A stretch of 64,000 nucleotides of DNA from Brenneria alni (GCF_003666245.1 NZ_MJLZ01000022.1:1-64000); one strand, 5' to 3'. Shown: positions 8,681 through 19,045, numbered from the stretch's first letter. Notes: generated by a model from the letters alone, not told the origin. Made by a program: numbers and translations.

Positions 8681-10054
8681 ATGTCTGAGCAGGCAATCGA
8701 CTGGGACTTGGCCCTGATTCAAAAGTATAATTATTCCGGGCCACGTTACACGTCTTATCCTACCGCGTTGGAGTTCAGTGAAAGCTATGATGAGTCGGCT
8801 TTTCGGCAGGCCATTGTACGTTATACGCAGCGACCGCTTTCGTTATATATCCACATCCCATTTTGCCACCGGCTCTGCTACTTCTGTGGCTGTAATAAGC
8901 TGGTAACACGTCAGCAGCATAAAGCGGATGAGTATCTGGATGTTCTGGAGCTTGAAATTCGTAAGCGTGCGCCGCTATTTGTCGGAAGAACGGTGACTCA
9001 GATGCATTGGGGGGGCGGTACGCCAACCTATCTTGATAAAAGGCAAATCAGCCGTTTGATGTCGCTGTTACATGATCAATTTTCTTTTGCGGATCATGCC
9101 GAACTGTCACTGGAGATTGATCCGCGGGAAATTGAGCTCAACATTCTCGATCACTTGCGTGCTGAGGGGTTTAATCGCCTTAGTATGGGGGTGCAGGATT
9201 TTAATAAAGAAGTACAAAAACTGGTAAACCGCGAACAAGACGAGGCTTTTATCTTCACACTGATTGCGCGTGCTAAGTCGCTGGGATTTACTTCAACCAA
9301 TATTGATCTGATTTACGGTCTGCCGAAACAGACGCCGGAGAGTTTTGCTTTTACGCTGCAACGCGTTGCTGAATTGAACCCTCATCGTCTCAGCGTATTT
9401 AACTATGCGCATTTACCCACTCTGTTTGCTGCGCAGCGGAAAATAAAAGAAGCGGATTTACCGGGAGCAGAGCAAAAACTGGAAATACTGCAACAGACAA
9501 TCAGTACCCTGACTATGGTGGGCTACCAGTTTATTGGTATGGATCACTTTGCCCGCCCGGATGATGAGCTGGCCCTTGCCCAGCAGGCTGGAAAATTACA
9601 CCGTAATTTTCAAGGGTATACGACTCAGGGTGATTGTGACCTGTTGGGTATGGGCGTATCGGCGATTAGTATGATCGGTGATAGTTATGCTCAGAATCAA
9701 AAAGAGCTGAAGCACTATTATGCTCAGGTAAAGGAAACAGGAAATGCATTGTGGAGAGGATTACAGCTTACGCAGGATGACTGCATTCGGCGTGACGTCA
9801 TCAAGACGCTGATTTGTAATTTCCGGTTGACCTACGCTGTGATTGAGGCTGACTACCGCATTGATTTCAAATCGTATTTTGCAGAAGATTTGCAACAGCT
9901 TGCGCCTTTAGCTGTCGATGGGCTGGTGGAGATACAAGAATCCGGGATTAGGGTGACGCCGAAAGGCCGTTTATTGATCCGCAATATCTGTATGTGCTTC
10001 GATATCTACCTGCGTGACAAGATGCGAACGCAGCAATTCTCGCGGGTTATTTAA
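8681..10054 (+). CDS. hemN: Oxygen-independent coproporphyrinogen III dehydrogenase HemN
   Basis: Radical-SAM enzyme that decarboxylates coproporphyrinogen III to protoporphyrinogen IX without oxygen in haem synthesis. HIPFCHRLCYFCGCN carries the three cysteines for the 4Fe-4S cluster plus the extra conserved Cys. WGGGTPTYL, EIDPREIE and the C-terminal ICMCFD follow. It is 457 residues from the ATG at 8681, as in E. coli. That start is preceded by GGGAGGAG at good spacing, which comes from the decayed end of the repeat element. A strong terminator follows. Confidence 0.97.
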   Translation: MSEQAIDWDLALIQKYNYSGPRYTSYPTALEFSESYDESAFRQAIVRYTQRPLSLYIHIPFCHRLCYFCGCNKLVTRQQHKADEYLDVLELEIRKRAPLFVGRTVTQMHWGGGTPTYLDKRQISRLMSLLHDQFSFADHAELSLEIDPREIELNILDHLRAEGFNRLSMGVQDFNKEVQKLVNREQDEAFIFTLIARAKSLGFTSTNIDLIYGLPKQTPESFAFTLQRVAELNPHRLSVFNYAHLPTLFAAQRKIKEADLPGAEQKLEILQQTISTLTMVGYQFIGMDHFARPDDELALAQQAGKLHRNFQGYTTQGDCDLLGMGVSAISMIGDSYAQNQKELKHYYAQVKETGNALWRGLQLTQDDCIRRDVIKTLICNFRLTYAVIEADYRIDFKSYFAEDLQQLAPLAVDGLVEIQESGIRVTPKGRLLIRNICMCFDIYLRDKMRTQQFSRVI

Positions 10055-10057
10055 TAA

Positions 10058-10086
10058 AAAACAGCCGCAGATACGGCTGTTTTTCT
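10058..10086 (+). terminator. hemN terminator
   Basis: AAAAACAGCCG-CAGATA-CGGCTGTTTTT forms a stem with A-run and T-run on both sides, 4 nt after the hemN stop; it may act in both directions. Confidence 0.87.
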
Positions 10087-10134
10087 GATGATACGCCTTT
10101 AGTCATCATTCTGGCCATTAATACGGCCAGAACA

Positions 10135-10257
10135 CTAGCTAAAGAAGTTAATCAGCGCGGCGCACAGTACGGCGGCGATGGCAGTTTGCGGTGAATGGCT
10201 CGCCGCAGAACTTATTTCAGCGCCGTGTACCACCACGGAAATTAATGAATCCAGCAT
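10135..10257 (-). CDS. yshB: Small protein YshB (40 aa)
   Basis: A 40-codon frame beginning MLDSLISVVVHG and ending TAIAAVLCAALINFFS. The C-terminal half (HSPQTAIAAVLCAA) matches E. coli YshB (HTPQTAVAAVLCAA), a 36-residue small membrane protein at the same place, between hemN and glnG. AGGAGCAGAGGAGC upstream of the ATG gives a strong ribosome-binding site. It has one hydrophobic segment. In Salmonella, YshB has been linked to growth inside host cells; its role here is unknown. Its size makes it easy to miss. Confidence 0.88.
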   Translation of the reverse strand: MLDSLISVVVHGAEISSAASHSPQTAIAAVLCAALINFFS

Positions 10258-10412
10258 AGTGCTCCTCTGCTCCTCCCGAATCAGCGACACGATCATACTG
10301 CTGACTCGGGGCAAGTAAAGGACAAATTAGTGACAATTTCGTGCGCCAGATTGTATTTTTTTGCTCGCCTTGTGCTTGGGGGTTCGTTCTTCGGAACAAC
10401 GCGCAACGTTTG

Positions 10413-11825
10413 TTACTCCATTCCCAGCTCTTTCAGCTTCCGCGTGAGGGTATTTCGCCCCCAACCCAGCAAACGGGCGGCTTCCTGTTTATGACCCTGA
10501 GTATGACGCAATGCTGTGGTGAGCAGCGTCCTTTCCATCTCTGGTTGTGCTTCCGCCAGCAGGTTTTGATGACCGGAGCGCAACGCTCTGTCAGCCCACT
10601 GCGCCAACAATGTCGCCCAACTGTCCGGCAGCATATGTACCGTGGCATCAGGTGCGGTTGTTTCAAACAGCTCAGGCGGTAAATCCTGAATCAGCACTTC
10701 CTGTCCGGCAGCCATCACGGTTAACCAACGACAGGTATTTTCTAACTGACGCACGTTACCCGGCCACGGCAGTCGCGTGAGTGCCGTTTCCGTTTCCGGA
10801 TGAAGATTTTTCGGCTCGACACCCAATTCTTTGGCGGTTGCCTGTAAGAAATAGCGCGCCAAACGGGGAATATCTTCACGACGCTCACGCAGCGGGGGCA
10901 AATGAACACGAATGACATTCAGGCGATGAAAGAGATCTTCGCGGAACTTACCTTCCTGTACCCGTAGCTCAAGATTCTGATGTGTGGCGGCAATGATCCG
11001 CACATCCACTTTAACTGCGGCATAGCCGCCAACCCGATAAAACTGACCATCAGCCAGCACGCGTAATAAGCGAGTCTGAACATCAAGCGGCATATCACCG
11101 ATTTCGTCCAGAAACAGCGTACCGCCATCTGCCTGCTCAAAACGCCCCTGACGAATTTGATTGGCGCCGGTAAATGCGCCTTTTTCATGACCAAACAACT
11201 CTGACTCGATCAAATCTTTTGGGATCGCCGCCATGTTCAAGGCGATAAACGGTGCTTTGGCTCGTGGGCTGTGGCGATGTAAAGCATGAGCAACCAGCTC
11301 TTTACCGGTGCCTGATTCACCGTTGATCAATACGCTAATGGATGAACGTGAAAGTCGCCCAATGATTCGAAACACATCCTGCATGGCAGGCGCTTCGCCG
11401 ATGATATCTGTCGTCGGGCCGTTAATCGGTTGGCTACGAACGGGCTGTTGCTGTTCCAGATAGTGACTAATCGCACGTTCTACCAGCGCAACGGCTTCGT
11501 CGATATCAAAAGGTTTAGGCAAGTAATCAAATGCCCCCTGCTGATAGGCGCTGACGGCGGCATCAAGATCGGAATGCGCAGTCATAATGATGACCGGCAG
11601 CATAGGATGCCGTTGTTTTATTTGCTGCAATAACGCCAGTCCATCCATTCCAGGCATACGGATATCAGACAGCAGCACGTCTGGCGTTTGTGTCGCCAAC
11701 GCGTGCAGAGCCTGGTTTCCATTATCAAACGTTGCACAGGTTAAACCTGCACCAGTGAGCGCACGTTCGAGCACCCAACGGATGGAGCTATCGTCATCGA
11801 CAATCCAGACTATCCCTCGTTGCAT
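10413..11825 (-). CDS. glnG: Nitrogen regulator NtrC (GlnG)
   Basis: Sigma-54-dependent response regulator for nitrogen limitation. The receiver domain starts MQRGIVWIVDDDSSIRW, with the phosphoacceptor Asp in LLSDIRMPGMDG. The AAA+ domain has Walker A GESGTGKE, the sigma-54-contacting GAFTGA loop and LFLDEIGD. A Fis-type helix-turn-helix ends the protein (TQGHKQEAARLLGWGRNTLTRKL). The start at 11825 gives 470 residues (E. coli 469). Its partner kinase glnL ends 8 nt upstream. It acts at the glnA and glnL sites described below. Confidence 0.97.
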   Translation of the reverse strand: MQRGIVWIVDDDSSIRWVLERALTGAGLTCATFDNGNQALHALATQTPDVLLSDIRMPGMDGLALLQQIKQRHPMLPVIIMTAHSDLDAAVSAYQQGAFDYLPKPFDIDEAVALVERAISHYLEQQQPVRSQPINGPTTDIIGEAPAMQDVFRIIGRLSRSSISVLINGESGTGKELVAHALHRHSPRAKAPFIALNMAAIPKDLIESELFGHEKGAFTGANQIRQGRFEQADGGTLFLDEIGDMPLDVQTRLLRVLADGQFYRVGGYAAVKVDVRIIAATHQNLELRVQEGKFREDLFHRLNVIRVHLPPLRERREDIPRLARYFLQATAKELGVEPKNLHPETETALTRLPWPGNVRQLENTCRWLTVMAAGQEVLIQDLPPELFETTAPDATVHMLPDSWATLLAQWADRALRSGHQNLLAEAQPEMERTLLTTALRHTQGHKQEAARLLGWGRNTLTRKLKELGME

Positions 11826-11833
11826 TGTGAACC

Positions 11834-12883
11834 TCACTGGCGAATGGGCAGGTAAACCGAGAATTCGGTATGACCTGGCCAACTGTTAAATTCAATTTTA
11901 CCGGAGTGTTGGTCGATAAGGCTGCGGGCAATCGACAATCCCAGACCGGTGCCACCCTCGCGTCCACTTACCATGGGGTAAAACAGCGTATCCTGTAGCT
12001 GAGAGGGAACGCCGGGGCCGTCATCTTCTACATCAATACGTGCAGCAAGGCGATAACGCACGCCATGCAAGGTGAGCTGAAATGCGGTGCGGGTGCGTAA
12101 GGTAATGGTGCCGCCTTTTTCACCTAAAGCCTGTAGCGCATTACGCGTGATATTCAGCAGTACCTGCTCAATCTGATCCGGGTCGTGTGTGAGTTCCGGA
12201 AGACTGGGGTCGTAATCTTTCACCAGCGTTACATTGTCTGGCTTTTCCAGTGAAACGAGTTGGCATACCCGTTCTGCAACCTGATGAATGCTTTGAGTAA
12301 CATGCAGGCCGGGTTGCTGCGGGCCGAGCAACCTGTCGACCAGATTGCGCAGGCGGTCTGCCTGCTCGATGATAACTTTGGTGTATTCGGTCAGCGACGG
12401 ATCGGGCAATGCCTTAGAGAGCAACTGCGCAGCCCCTCGCAACCCACCAAGCGGATTTTTAATCTCGTGAGCCAACCCTCTGACCAGATCGCGGGCGGCC
12501 TGCTGTTGAGCGTGCTGGAGCTGTTCCTGGCTAAGGCGACGTTGGTTGTCCATTGGCGCCATCTCCAGCAGAATGAAGTTATTTTGTATCCGCTGGGCCG
12601 TGAGCGACATGATATGCGCTTTGCCGTCTACAACAATTGTCACTTCGTTATCCGTAAAACCTTGCCCTGAATCCAGGCTTTCGCGCATCAAATCTATATT
12701 CAGAGAAAAATATCCCAGCAAATCTGGCAGCGGCGTCCCTGATAATTTACGAGAGCTTTGCGCCAACAGTTGTTGCGCTGCCGGGTTGGAGTAATGAATA
12801 GCCAGATCGTTATCCAATAACAAGATGCTGTTTATTAAAGAATTTAGGATCTGCCCAGCATCGGGCAGCGTGCCTGTTGCCAT
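11834..12883 (-). CDS. glnL: Nitrogen sensor kinase/phosphatase NtrB (GlnL)
   Basis: Cytoplasmic PAS-domain histidine kinase that phosphorylates or dephosphorylates NtrC under control of PII. The N-terminal PAS module is followed by the phosphoacceptor His in [15 protein letters not shown], the N box [10 protein letters not shown], and G boxes [10 protein letters not shown] and [12 protein letters not shown]. The ATG at 12883 gives 349 residues, equal to E. coli; the longer frame adds ten unconserved residues across the NtrC site. It is cotranscribed with glnG, and an NtrC palindrome lies immediately upstream. Confidence 0.96.
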   Translation of the reverse strand: MATGTLPDAGQILNSLINSILLLDNDLAIHYSNPAAQQLLAQSSRKLSGTPLPDLLGYFSLNIDLMRESLDSGQGFTDNEVTIVVDGKAHIMSLTAQRIQNNFILLEMAPMDNQRRLSQEQLQHAQQQAARDLVRGLAHEIKNPLGGLRGAAQLLSKALPDPSLTEYTKVIIEQADRLRNLVDRLLGPQQPGLHVTQSIHQVAERVCQLVSLEKPDNVTLVKDYDPSLPELTHDPDQIEQVLLNITRNALQALGEKGGTITLRTRTAFQLTLHGVRYRLAARIDVEDDGPGVPSQLQDTLFYPMVSGREGGTGLGLSIARSLIDQHSGKIEFNSWPGHTEFSVYLPIRQ

Positions 12884-12896
12884 AACGCAGACTCCC

Positions 12897-12912
12897 GCAC
12901 CATATCGGTGCA
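12897..12912 (-). promoter_or_regulatory. NtrC binding site at the glnL promoter
   Basis: Read on the minus strand the site is TGCACCGATATGGTGC, whose GCACC/GGTGC arms match the NtrC consensus GCACC-N5-GGTGC. It is 14-29 nt upstream of the glnL ATG. In E. coli a single NtrC site at the same place represses glnL transcription that is independent of glnA. Confidence 0.8.
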
Positions 12913-12961
12913 TAGTAGTGTAGATGATGGATATGATGTTGCAATTTCAGAGCCTGTGGAG

Positions 12962-12987
12962 AAAAAAGCCCATCCTGAGATGGGCTG
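12962..12987 (-). terminator. glnA-glnL intergenic terminator
   Basis: On the minus strand AGCCCATC-TCAG-GATGGGCT is followed by six T. It would end most transcripts from the glnA promoters and let only a fraction run into glnL-glnG, as known for this operon. Confidence 0.85.
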
Positions 12988-13027
12988 AAAAGTTTCCACG
13001 GCAACAAAAAATTTTCAGAAAAAACGT

Positions 13028-13160
13028 CCAGGAGAGATTTTGCAGTTATGCCACGACAACTCCTGGGTGACGGGCATGGATAGCTCGTCGCAAAAACAAA
13101 ACATCTTAAAAGCGGTAATTCCGACAGTAGCCTGAACATCAGGACGGTCAAACTACTGTC
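13028..13160 (-). repeat. Hairpin-forming sequences downstream of glnA
   Basis: Two further inverted repeats fill the glnA-glnL gap. CTACTGTC/GACAGTAG (13123-13130 with 13153-13160) encloses a second small hairpin, CCTGA-ACA-TCAGG. CCAGGAG/CTCCTGG (13028-13034 with 13060-13066) is nearer the terminator. They may protect the glnA 3' end; E. coli has REP elements at this position. Confidence 0.55.
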
Positions 13161-13185
13161 TTACTGTATGATTCAGCGCGAGTTA

Positions 13186-14595
13186 TTAAACGCTATAGTA
13201 CAGTTCAAACTCAACCGGATGCGGCGTCATGCGAACGCGGTCATTTTCTGCCTTACGCAGTTCGATGTAGGCATCAATGGTGTCATCCGTAAATACGCCG
13301 CCACGGGTCAGGAACTCGCGATCTGCATCCAGTGCGTTCAGCGCTTCTTCCAGAGAGCCTGCAACCGTTGGGATTTCACTTGCTTCTTCCGGCGGTAGAT
13401 CGTACAGGTTCTTATCCATCGCATCGCCAGGATGAATCTTGTTGATGATACCGTCCAGGCCTGCCATCAGCAGCGCGGAGAATGCCAGGTATGGGTTAGC
13501 CGCCGGGTCCGGGAAACGGACTTCAATACGGCGAGCTTTCGGGCTGGCCACGACCGGGATACGAATAGAGGCAGAACGGTTACGGGCGGAATAAGCCAGC
13601 ATTACCGGTGCTTCGTAGCCAGGGACCAGACGCTTGTATGAGTTGGTGGTCGGGTTAGCCAGGGCGTTAATGGCTTTAGCGTGTTTGATGATGCCGCCGA
13701 TGTAGAACAGCGCGGTTTCAGACAGGCCGCCGTATTTGTCGCCAGAGAACAGGTTTGTCCCATTTTTGGACAGAGACATATGGCAGTGCATACCTGAACC
13801 GTTGTCACCGAACATCGGTTTCGGCATGAAAGTTGCCGTTTTGCCGAATGCGTGAGCGACGTTATGCACAACGTATTTATAAATCTGGATTTCGTCGGCT
13901 TTTTTGGTCATGGAGTTGAAACGGGTAGCCACTTCGTTCTGGCCTGCGGTCGCAACTTCATGGTGATGCGCTTCAACCACCAGACCCATTTCTTCCATGG
14001 TCAGACACATGGTGGAACGGATGTCCTGTGATGAATCAACCGGAGGAACCGGGAAGTAACCGCCTTTGACGGACGGACGATGACCTTTGTTACCGCCTTC
14101 ATATTCCTTGTTGGAGTTCCAGGCGCCTTCAATGTCGTCAATCGTGACATGAGAACCGGAGATGCTGCTGCCGAAGCGAACGTCATCAAACAGGAAGAAT
14201 TCGGGTTCAGGCCCAAACAGGACGGTATCCGCGATACCGGAAGAACGCAGGAAATCTTCGGCACGCTTAGAGATAGAACGCGGATCGCGGTCATAACCCT
14301 GCATGGTGCCGGGTTCCAGAATGTCACAACGGATGATCAGTGTGGATTCTTCAAAGAATGGGTCGATAACCGCAGTGCTGGCATCTGGCATCAATACCAT
14401 GTCGGATTCGTTAATACCTTTCCAGCCGCCAATTGAAGAACCATCAAACATTTTGCCTTCTTCAAAGAAGTCGGCATTAACCTGGTGGGCTGGAATGGTG
14501 ACGTGCTGTTCTTTGCCTTTAGTATCGGTGAAGCGCAAATCGACAAACTTCACTTCATGTTCATTCAGCATCGTCAAAACATGTTCTGCGGACAT
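13186..14595 (-). CDS. glnA: Glutamine synthetase, type I
   Basis: Makes glutamine from glutamate, ammonia and ATP; the dodecamer is the main route of ammonium assimilation at low nitrogen. It is 469 residues, the enterobacterial length. [44 protein letters not shown] and RRIEVRFPD are the active-site blocks. The adenylylation Tyr lies in [10 protein letters not shown], so activity should be controlled by GlnE. It is first in the glnA-glnL-glnG operon and divergent from typA, with NtrC and sigma-54 signals upstream. Confidence 0.98.
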   Translation of the reverse strand: MSAEHVLTMLNEHEVKFVDLRFTDTKGKEQHVTIPAHQVNADFFEEGKMFDGSSIGGWKGINESDMVLMPDASTAVIDPFFEESTLIIRCDILEPGTMQGYDRDPRSISKRAEDFLRSSGIADTVLFGPEPEFFLFDDVRFGSSISGSHVTIDDIEGAWNSNKEYEGGNKGHRPSVKGGYFPVPPVDSSQDIRSTMCLTMEEMGLVVEAHHHEVATAGQNEVATRFNSMTKKADEIQIYKYVVHNVAHAFGKTATFMPKPMFGDNGSGMHCHMSLSKNGTNLFSGDKYGGLSETALFYIGGIIKHAKAINALANPTTNSYKRLVPGYEAPVMLAYSARNRSASIRIPVVASPKARRIEVRFPDPAANPYLAFSALLMAGLDGIINKIHPGDAMDKNLYDLPPEEASEIPTVAGSLEEALNALDADREFLTRGGVFTDDTIDAYIELRKAENDRVRMTPHPVEFELYYSV

Positions 14596-14672
14596 ACTTG
14601 GTTCTCCCGGTTGTCATTTATCGTCGTGGAACGAATATCGTTGTGGATTGATGTTGTGACCGTGAGTAGACT

Positions 14673-14691
14673 AAAGCTAAAAGTGTGCCAA
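14673..14691 (-). promoter_or_regulatory. Sigma-54 promoter of glnA
   Basis: On the minus strand TTGGCAC-ACTTT-TAGCTTT has GG and GC ten bases apart, the sigma-54 -24/-12 spacing, 78 nt or more upstream of the glnA start. It corresponds to E. coli glnAp2. Confidence 0.82.
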
Positions 14692-14753
14692 CTTTTTAAA
14701 TTAGTGCAATGTGTTGCCCTTTGGGGCTTTCCTCATTAAGACTCGCTGCACCA

Positions 14754-14759
14754 TTATAG
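14754..14759 (-). promoter_or_regulatory. Candidate -10 of the sigma-70 promoter of glnA
   Basis: A perfect TATAAT on the minus strand, without a good -35, abuts an NtrC site (14765-14781). In E. coli glnAp1 is activated by CRP and repressed by NtrC from overlapping sites, so this placement fits. Confidence 0.5.
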
Positions 14760-14764
14760 CCGAC

Positions 14765-14781
14765 AGCACCAAACTGGTGCT
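14765..14781 (-). promoter_or_regulatory. NtrC binding site, promoter-proximal
   Basis: AGCACCA-AAC-TGGTGCT is a perfect palindrome matching the NtrC consensus GCACCANNNTGGTGC, 75-90 bp upstream of the sigma-54 promoter, the usual enhancer distance. Confidence 0.88.
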
Positions 14782-14797
14782 TTATATGCGAATTATC

Positions 14798-14812
14798 GCA
14801 CTCATTTGGTGC
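14798..14812 (-). promoter_or_regulatory. NtrC binding site, distal
   Basis: GCACTC-ATT-TGGTGC is a second strong NtrC site. It is centred 32 bp from the first, about three helical turns, so bound dimers lie on one face of the DNA. Confidence 0.85.
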
Positions 14813-14902
14813 AATAATGATCGTTTGTGGCGTTTTTGCACCGTGAAAGGGATCACAAAGTAAGCAGCATCAGGTTGTTTATCATTGATGCTTGTGATCT
14901 TG

Positions 14903-14931
14903 TTTAGTCCCTCGATTAATACGTGTACAAT
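14903..14931 (+). promoter_or_regulatory. Candidate typA promoter
   Basis: TACAAT at 14926-14931 is a fair -10 hexamer, with TTTAGT 17 bp upstream as a weak -35. It would start transcription about 25-30 nt before the GTG start of typA. Confidence 0.4.
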
Positions 14932-14964
14932 AGCGCGCTATTTCTAAATGCCTGAGGCAAAGCT

Positions 14965-16788
14965 GTGATCGAAAATTTGCGTAACATCGCCATTATTGCG
15001 CACGTTGACCATGGGAAAACCACCCTGGTCGATAAGTTGTTGCAACAATCCGGAACTTTCGGAGAACGCACTGAAGCAACCGAACGTGTAATGGACTCCA
15101 ACGATTTGGAGAAAGAGCGTGGAATTACCATCCTCGCCAAAAATACCGCCATTAATTGGAAAGACTACCGCATTAACATCGTCGATACCCCAGGACACGC
15201 CGACTTCGGCGGTGAGGTTGAGCGTGTAATGTCGATGGTTGACTCGGTACTGTTAGTCGTTGATGCAATGGATGGCCCGATGCCGCAGACTCGTTTCGTG
15301 ACCAAAAAAGCATTCGCTAATGGTCTGAAGCCGATCGTGGTTATCAACAAGGTCGACCGTCCTGGCGCACGTCCTGACTGGGTTGTCGATCAGGTGTTTG
15401 ACCTGTTCGTAAATTTGGATGCAACCGATGAACAACTCGATTTCCCCATCGTTTATGCTTCCGCGTTAAACGGTATCGCCGGTCTGGATCATAACGATAT
15501 GGCAAGCGATATGACGCCGCTGTTTGAAGCGATTGTCGAACACGTTGAATCACCAAAAGTCGACCGTGACGGCCCTTTGCAGATGCAGATCTCCCAGTTG
15601 GACTACAACAACTATGTTGGCGTTATCGGGATTGGTCGTATCAAACGTGGTGTGGTCAAACCGAATCAGCAAGTTACGGTCATCGACAGTGAAGGGAAAA
15701 CCCGTAACGGTAAAGTCGGTAAAGTGCTGGGCCATATGGGTCTGGAGCGCATCGAAACAACTCTGGCGGAAGCGGGCGATATTATTGCCATCACCGGTCT
15801 GGGTGAGCTGAATATTTCCGATACCATCTGCGATCCCGCTGCGGTTGAAGCCCTGCCGGCATTGAGCGTCGATGAACCAACGGTAACCATGTTCTTCTGC
15901 GTGAATACCTCTCCGTTCTGCGGTAAAGAAGGGAAGTATGTGACGTCTCGTCAGATCCTTGAGCGTCTGAATAAAGAGCTGGTTCACAACGTTGCGTTGC
16001 GTGTTGAAGAAACCGAAGATGCGGATGCTTTCCGCGTTTCGGGACGTGGTGAGCTTCATCTGTCCGTGCTGATTGAAAATATGCGTCGTGAAGGGTTTGA
16101 ACTTGCCGTATCACGTCCGAAAGTGATTAATCGCGTTATTGATGGTCGCAATCAGGAACCGTTTGAAAACGTTACATTGGATATCGAAGAACAGCATCAG
16201 GGCGCCGTCATGCAAGCGATGGGTGAGCGCAAAGGTGATGTTAAAGACATGATCCCGGATGGCAAAGGCCGTATCCGTCTGGATTACCTGATCCCTGCTC
16301 GTGGTCTGATCGGTTTCCGTACTGAATTCATGACCATGACATCTGGCACTGGTCTGCTGTACTCCACCTTCAGTCACTACGATGATGTGCGTCCTGGTGA
16401 TATCGGTCAGCGTCAGAACGGCGTGTTGATTTCCAACGGTCAAGGCAAAGCCGTCGCGTTTGCGCTGTTCGGCCTGCAAGACCGCGGTAAACTGTTCCTG
16501 GGCCACGGGGCTGAAGTGTATGAAGGCCAGATTATCGGTATTCACTCCCGTTCAAATGATCTGACGGTAAACTGTCTGACCGGGAAAAAACTGACCAACA
16601 TGCGTGCTTCTGGTACGGATGAAGCGACGACCCTGGTTCCGGCGATTAAAATGTCACTGGAACAAGCGCTGGAATTTATCGATGACGACGAACTGGTTGA
16701 AGTAACGCCGCAGTCTGTCCGTCTGCGTAAGCGTCACCTGACTGAGAACGATCGTAAACGCGCAAACCGCGGCGGTAAAGAAAGCTGA
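14965..16788 (+). CDS. typA: Ribosome-binding translational GTPase TypA/BipA
   Basis: EF-G-like GTPase that assists 50S assembly and translation under cold or other stress. G motifs: [19 protein letters not shown] and [12 protein letters not shown]; the C-terminal part includes [20 protein letters not shown] and [15 protein letters not shown]. It has 607 residues (E. coli 607) and starts with GTG, as in E. coli, with CTGAGG upstream. It is divergent from glnA. A hairpin terminator follows. Confidence 0.97.
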   Translation: MIENLRNIAIIAHVDHGKTTLVDKLLQQSGTFGERTEATERVMDSNDLEKERGITILAKNTAINWKDYRINIVDTPGHADFGGEVERVMSMVDSVLLVVDAMDGPMPQTRFVTKKAFANGLKPIVVINKVDRPGARPDWVVDQVFDLFVNLDATDEQLDFPIVYASALNGIAGLDHNDMASDMTPLFEAIVEHVESPKVDRDGPLQMQISQLDYNNYVGVIGIGRIKRGVVKPNQQVTVIDSEGKTRNGKVGKVLGHMGLERIETTLAEAGDIIAITGLGELNISDTICDPAAVEALPALSVDEPTVTMFFCVNTSPFCGKEGKYVTSRQILERLNKELVHNVALRVEETEDADAFRVSGRGELHLSVLIENMRREGFELAVSRPKVINRVIDGRNQEPFENVTLDIEEQHQGAVMQAMGERKGDVKDMIPDGKGRIRLDYLIPARGLIGFRTEFMTMTSGTGLLYSTFSHYDDVRPGDIGQRQNGVLISNGQGKAVAFALFGLQDRGKLFLGHGAEVYEGQIIGIHSRSNDLTVNCLTGKKLTNMRASGTDEATTLVPAIKMSLEQALEFIDDDELVEVTPQSVRLRKRHLTENDRKRANRGGKES

Positions 16789-16812
16789 TTTATCAGTAAC
16801 TTCTTGCCAATA

Positions 16813-16842
16813 TCAGGGCGCCTTCGGGTGCCCTGAGTTTTA
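16813..16842 (+). terminator. typA terminator
   Basis: TCAGGGCGCC-TTCG-GGTGCCCTGA, with one G-T pair and a stable TTCG loop, is followed by GTTTTAT. Confidence 0.82.
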
Positions 16843-16934
16843 TCTGATTCTCTGCGCTTTGATCTCCTCCCTGTTCAGTGTTGCCATTTCCCGCTACAGT
16901 GAAAAACCTACGCTTACGTCAAGAGGAAGGTGTC

Positions 16935-17546
16935 ATGCTTTATATCTTTGATTTGGGTAATGTCGTTATTGATATCGATTTCAACCGGGTGTTGGGCGTA
17001 TGGAGCAAGCTGAGTAGTGCGCCGCTGGCAACGCTGAAAGAGCGTTTTGTGATGGGTGAAACCTTTGAACAACATGAGCGTGGCGAAATCAGTGATGAAG
17101 CGTTTGCTGAACAGTTATGCCGTGAAATGGGTATCTCATTAAGTTTTGAGCAGTTTTCCACAGGGTGGCAGGCTATTTTCGTGGCGTTGCGTCCTGAAGT
17201 CATCAATATCATGCAGCAACTGCGTAAGGAAGGGCATCGGGTAGTGATCCTTTCTAATACCAATCGTCTGCATTGTAGTCATTGGCCGGTATTGTTCCCG
17301 GAAGTGGAAGAGGCTACCGATCGTCTTTATCTCTCTCAGGATATCGGCTTGCGCAAACCTGAAGCGGCCATCTATCACTATGTACTGACGCAGGAAGGGG
17401 TAACGCCCGATCAAGCTATCTTCTTTGACGATAATCCCGCTAATGTTGCCGCCGCGCAGACTCTGGGCATCCACAGCATCCTGGTAACAGACCGTCAGGT
17501 AGTTGCAGATTTTTTTGCCGCGCAGATGGTTATAGCCAGTGAGTGA
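16935..17546 (+). CDS. yihX: HAD-family phosphatase YihX (alpha-D-glucose-1-phosphatase)
   Basis: Haloacid dehalogenase fold hydrolase; E. coli YihX acts on alpha-D-glucose-1-phosphate. Motif I is IFDLGNVVIDID, the cap segment has FEQHERGEISDEAFAEQL, motif II is ILSNTNR, and motif IV is FFDDNPANV. The ATG at 16935 follows AGAGGAAGG and gives 203 residues; the longer frame adds 19 unconserved residues. It begins a yihX-dtd-fabY run on the plus strand. Confidence 0.93.
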   Translation: MLYIFDLGNVVIDIDFNRVLGVWSKLSSAPLATLKERFVMGETFEQHERGEISDEAFAEQLCREMGISLSFEQFSTGWQAIFVALRPEVINIMQQLRKEGHRVVILSNTNRLHCSHWPVLFPEVEEATDRLYLSQDIGLRKPEAAIYHYVLTQEGVTPDQAIFFDDNPANVAAAQTLGIHSILVTDRQVVADFFAAQMVIASE

Positions 17547-17611
17547 TTTATCTTGTGGTTTTGTGGCTATGAATCCTTTCAGAATAGTGAAAACAGAGGC
17601 GGTAACATTCG

Positions 17612-18049
17612 ATGATTGCGTTAATTCAACGTGTTTCCAGCGCTAGCGTTACGGTGAAAAATGCCGTTGTTGGTGAAATCGGCGCCGGGCTGTTGGTGCT
17701 GCTGGGCGTTGAGCAAGGTGATGATGAGCAAAAGGCCACGCGACTTTGTGAACGGGTTTTGGGTTACCGTATATTCAGTGATGATAATGGCAAAATGAAC
17801 CTTAATGTCCGTCAGGTTGGCGGAAGTGTACTGGTGGTATCGCAGTTTACGCTGGTGGCTGACACCCAGAAAGGAATGCGTCCCGGTTTCTCTCGTGGCG
17901 CGCATCCGGCAGAGGCCGATCGTCTCTATCAGTATTTTGTCGGGCAGTGCCGTGAACAGGATATTCGCACGGAAACGGGGCATTTTGCGGCGGATATGAA
18001 AGTGGCATTGGTTAATGATGGGCCGGTGACGTTCTGGCTGCAAGTGTAA
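17612..18049 (+). CDS. dtd: D-aminoacyl-tRNA deacylase
   Basis: Removes D-amino acids wrongly attached to tRNA. The conserved SQFTL block and the Gly-cisPro-containing NDGPVTFWL at the C-terminus form the active site across the dimer. It has 145 residues, the standard length. GAGGCGG precedes the ATG. It sits between yihX and fabY, 31 nt before the fabY start, so an operon is likely. Confidence 0.96.
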   Translation: MIALIQRVSSASVTVKNAVVGEIGAGLLVLLGVEQGDDEQKATRLCERVLGYRIFSDDNGKMNLNVRQVGGSVLVVSQFTLVADTQKGMRPGFSRGAHPAEADRLYQYFVGQCREQDIRTETGHFAADMKVALVNDGPVTFWLQV

Positions 18050-18080
18050 AGGCGAACACATTTTTTAATGAGGCATGTTT

Positions 18081-19022
18081 ATGTATCACCTGAGAGTGCC
18101 TGAAAGCGCAGAAGAACTTGATGCGTACTATCAATTCCGGTGGGAAATGTTGCGTAAACCCCTGCGCCAACCGCTGGGTTCTGAGCGTGATGCCTATGAT
18201 GCATTGGCACATCATCAGACGGTGGTGGATGAACACGGGCGGCTGGTGGCGATTGGCCGGTTATCCATCAATGCCGACAACGAAGCGGCGATCCGGTTTT
18301 TAGCCGTTCACCCTGATGTGCGAGGAAAAGGTCTGGGAACGTTACTGGCCATGACGTTGGAATCGGTGGCGCGTCAGGAGGGGGTAAAGCGCGTGGTGTG
18401 TAGCGCCCGCGAGGATGCGATGGATTTTTTCGCCAAACTGGGTTTTGTGAACCAGGGAGAAATTGCTGCACCGCAAACCACGCCGATACGGCATTTTCTG
18501 ATGATCAAACCGGTTGCGACGCTGGATGATATTTTGCATCGTCCTGACTGGTGCGGGCAGTTACAGCAGGCCTGGTACGAACACATTCCGTTGAGTGAAA
18601 AAATGGGCGTGCGAATAAGCCAGTATACCGGTCAGAAATTTATTACTACCATGCCGGAAACCGGTAATCAGAACCCCCACCATACGTTGTTTGCCGGCAG
18701 CATGTTTTCTCTCGCGACCCTGACGGGTTGGGGATTAATCTGGTTGTTACTGCGTGAAAGACATTTAGGCGGAACGATTATTCTGGCCGATGCGCACATT
18801 CGCTACAGCACACCGGTGACGGGCAGGCCGAGCGCCATTGCCGATCTCGGTTCGTTGAGTGGCGATTTAGACCGCCTGGCTCGGGGACGTAAAGCCAGGG
18901 TTCAATTGAATGTGGATCTGTTCGGAGACGATAAAAAAGGCGCATTATTTGAAGGCGTCTATATTGTGTTGCCCGCTACGCCGGAAGAGCCTCTGGAGCA
19001 GGGTGGATCTGAAATAAGGTGA
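18081..19022 (+). CDS. fabY: FabY-type acetyltransferase/thioesterase-fold protein (YiiD)
   Basis: A two-domain protein. The N-terminal ~150 residues are a GNAT acetyltransferase domain ([17 protein letters not shown]). The C-terminal ~160 residues are a hot-dog YiiD_C domain ([20 protein letters not shown]). FabY proteins can make acetoacetyl-ACP to start fatty acid synthesis. I chose the ATG at 18081 because GAGG lies 7 nt before it; the ATG at 18075 is only 1 nt from that motif. It is similar to E. coli YiiD over its full length. Confidence 0.9.
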   Translation: MYHLRVPESAEELDAYYQFRWEMLRKPLRQPLGSERDAYDALAHHQTVVDEHGRLVAIGRLSINADNEAAIRFLAVHPDVRGKGLGTLLAMTLESVARQEGVKRVVCSAREDAMDFFAKLGFVNQGEIAAPQTTPIRHFLMIKPVATLDDILHRPDWCGQLQQAWYEHIPLSEKMGVRISQYTGQKFITTMPETGNQNPHHTLFAGSMFSLATLTGWGLIWLLLRERHLGGTIILADAHIRYSTPVTGRPSAIADLGSLSGDLDRLARGRKARVQLNVDLFGDDKKGALFEGVYIVLPATPEEPLEQGGSEIR

Positions 19023-19045
19023 TGCGGCCCACCACCCCATGCTTT

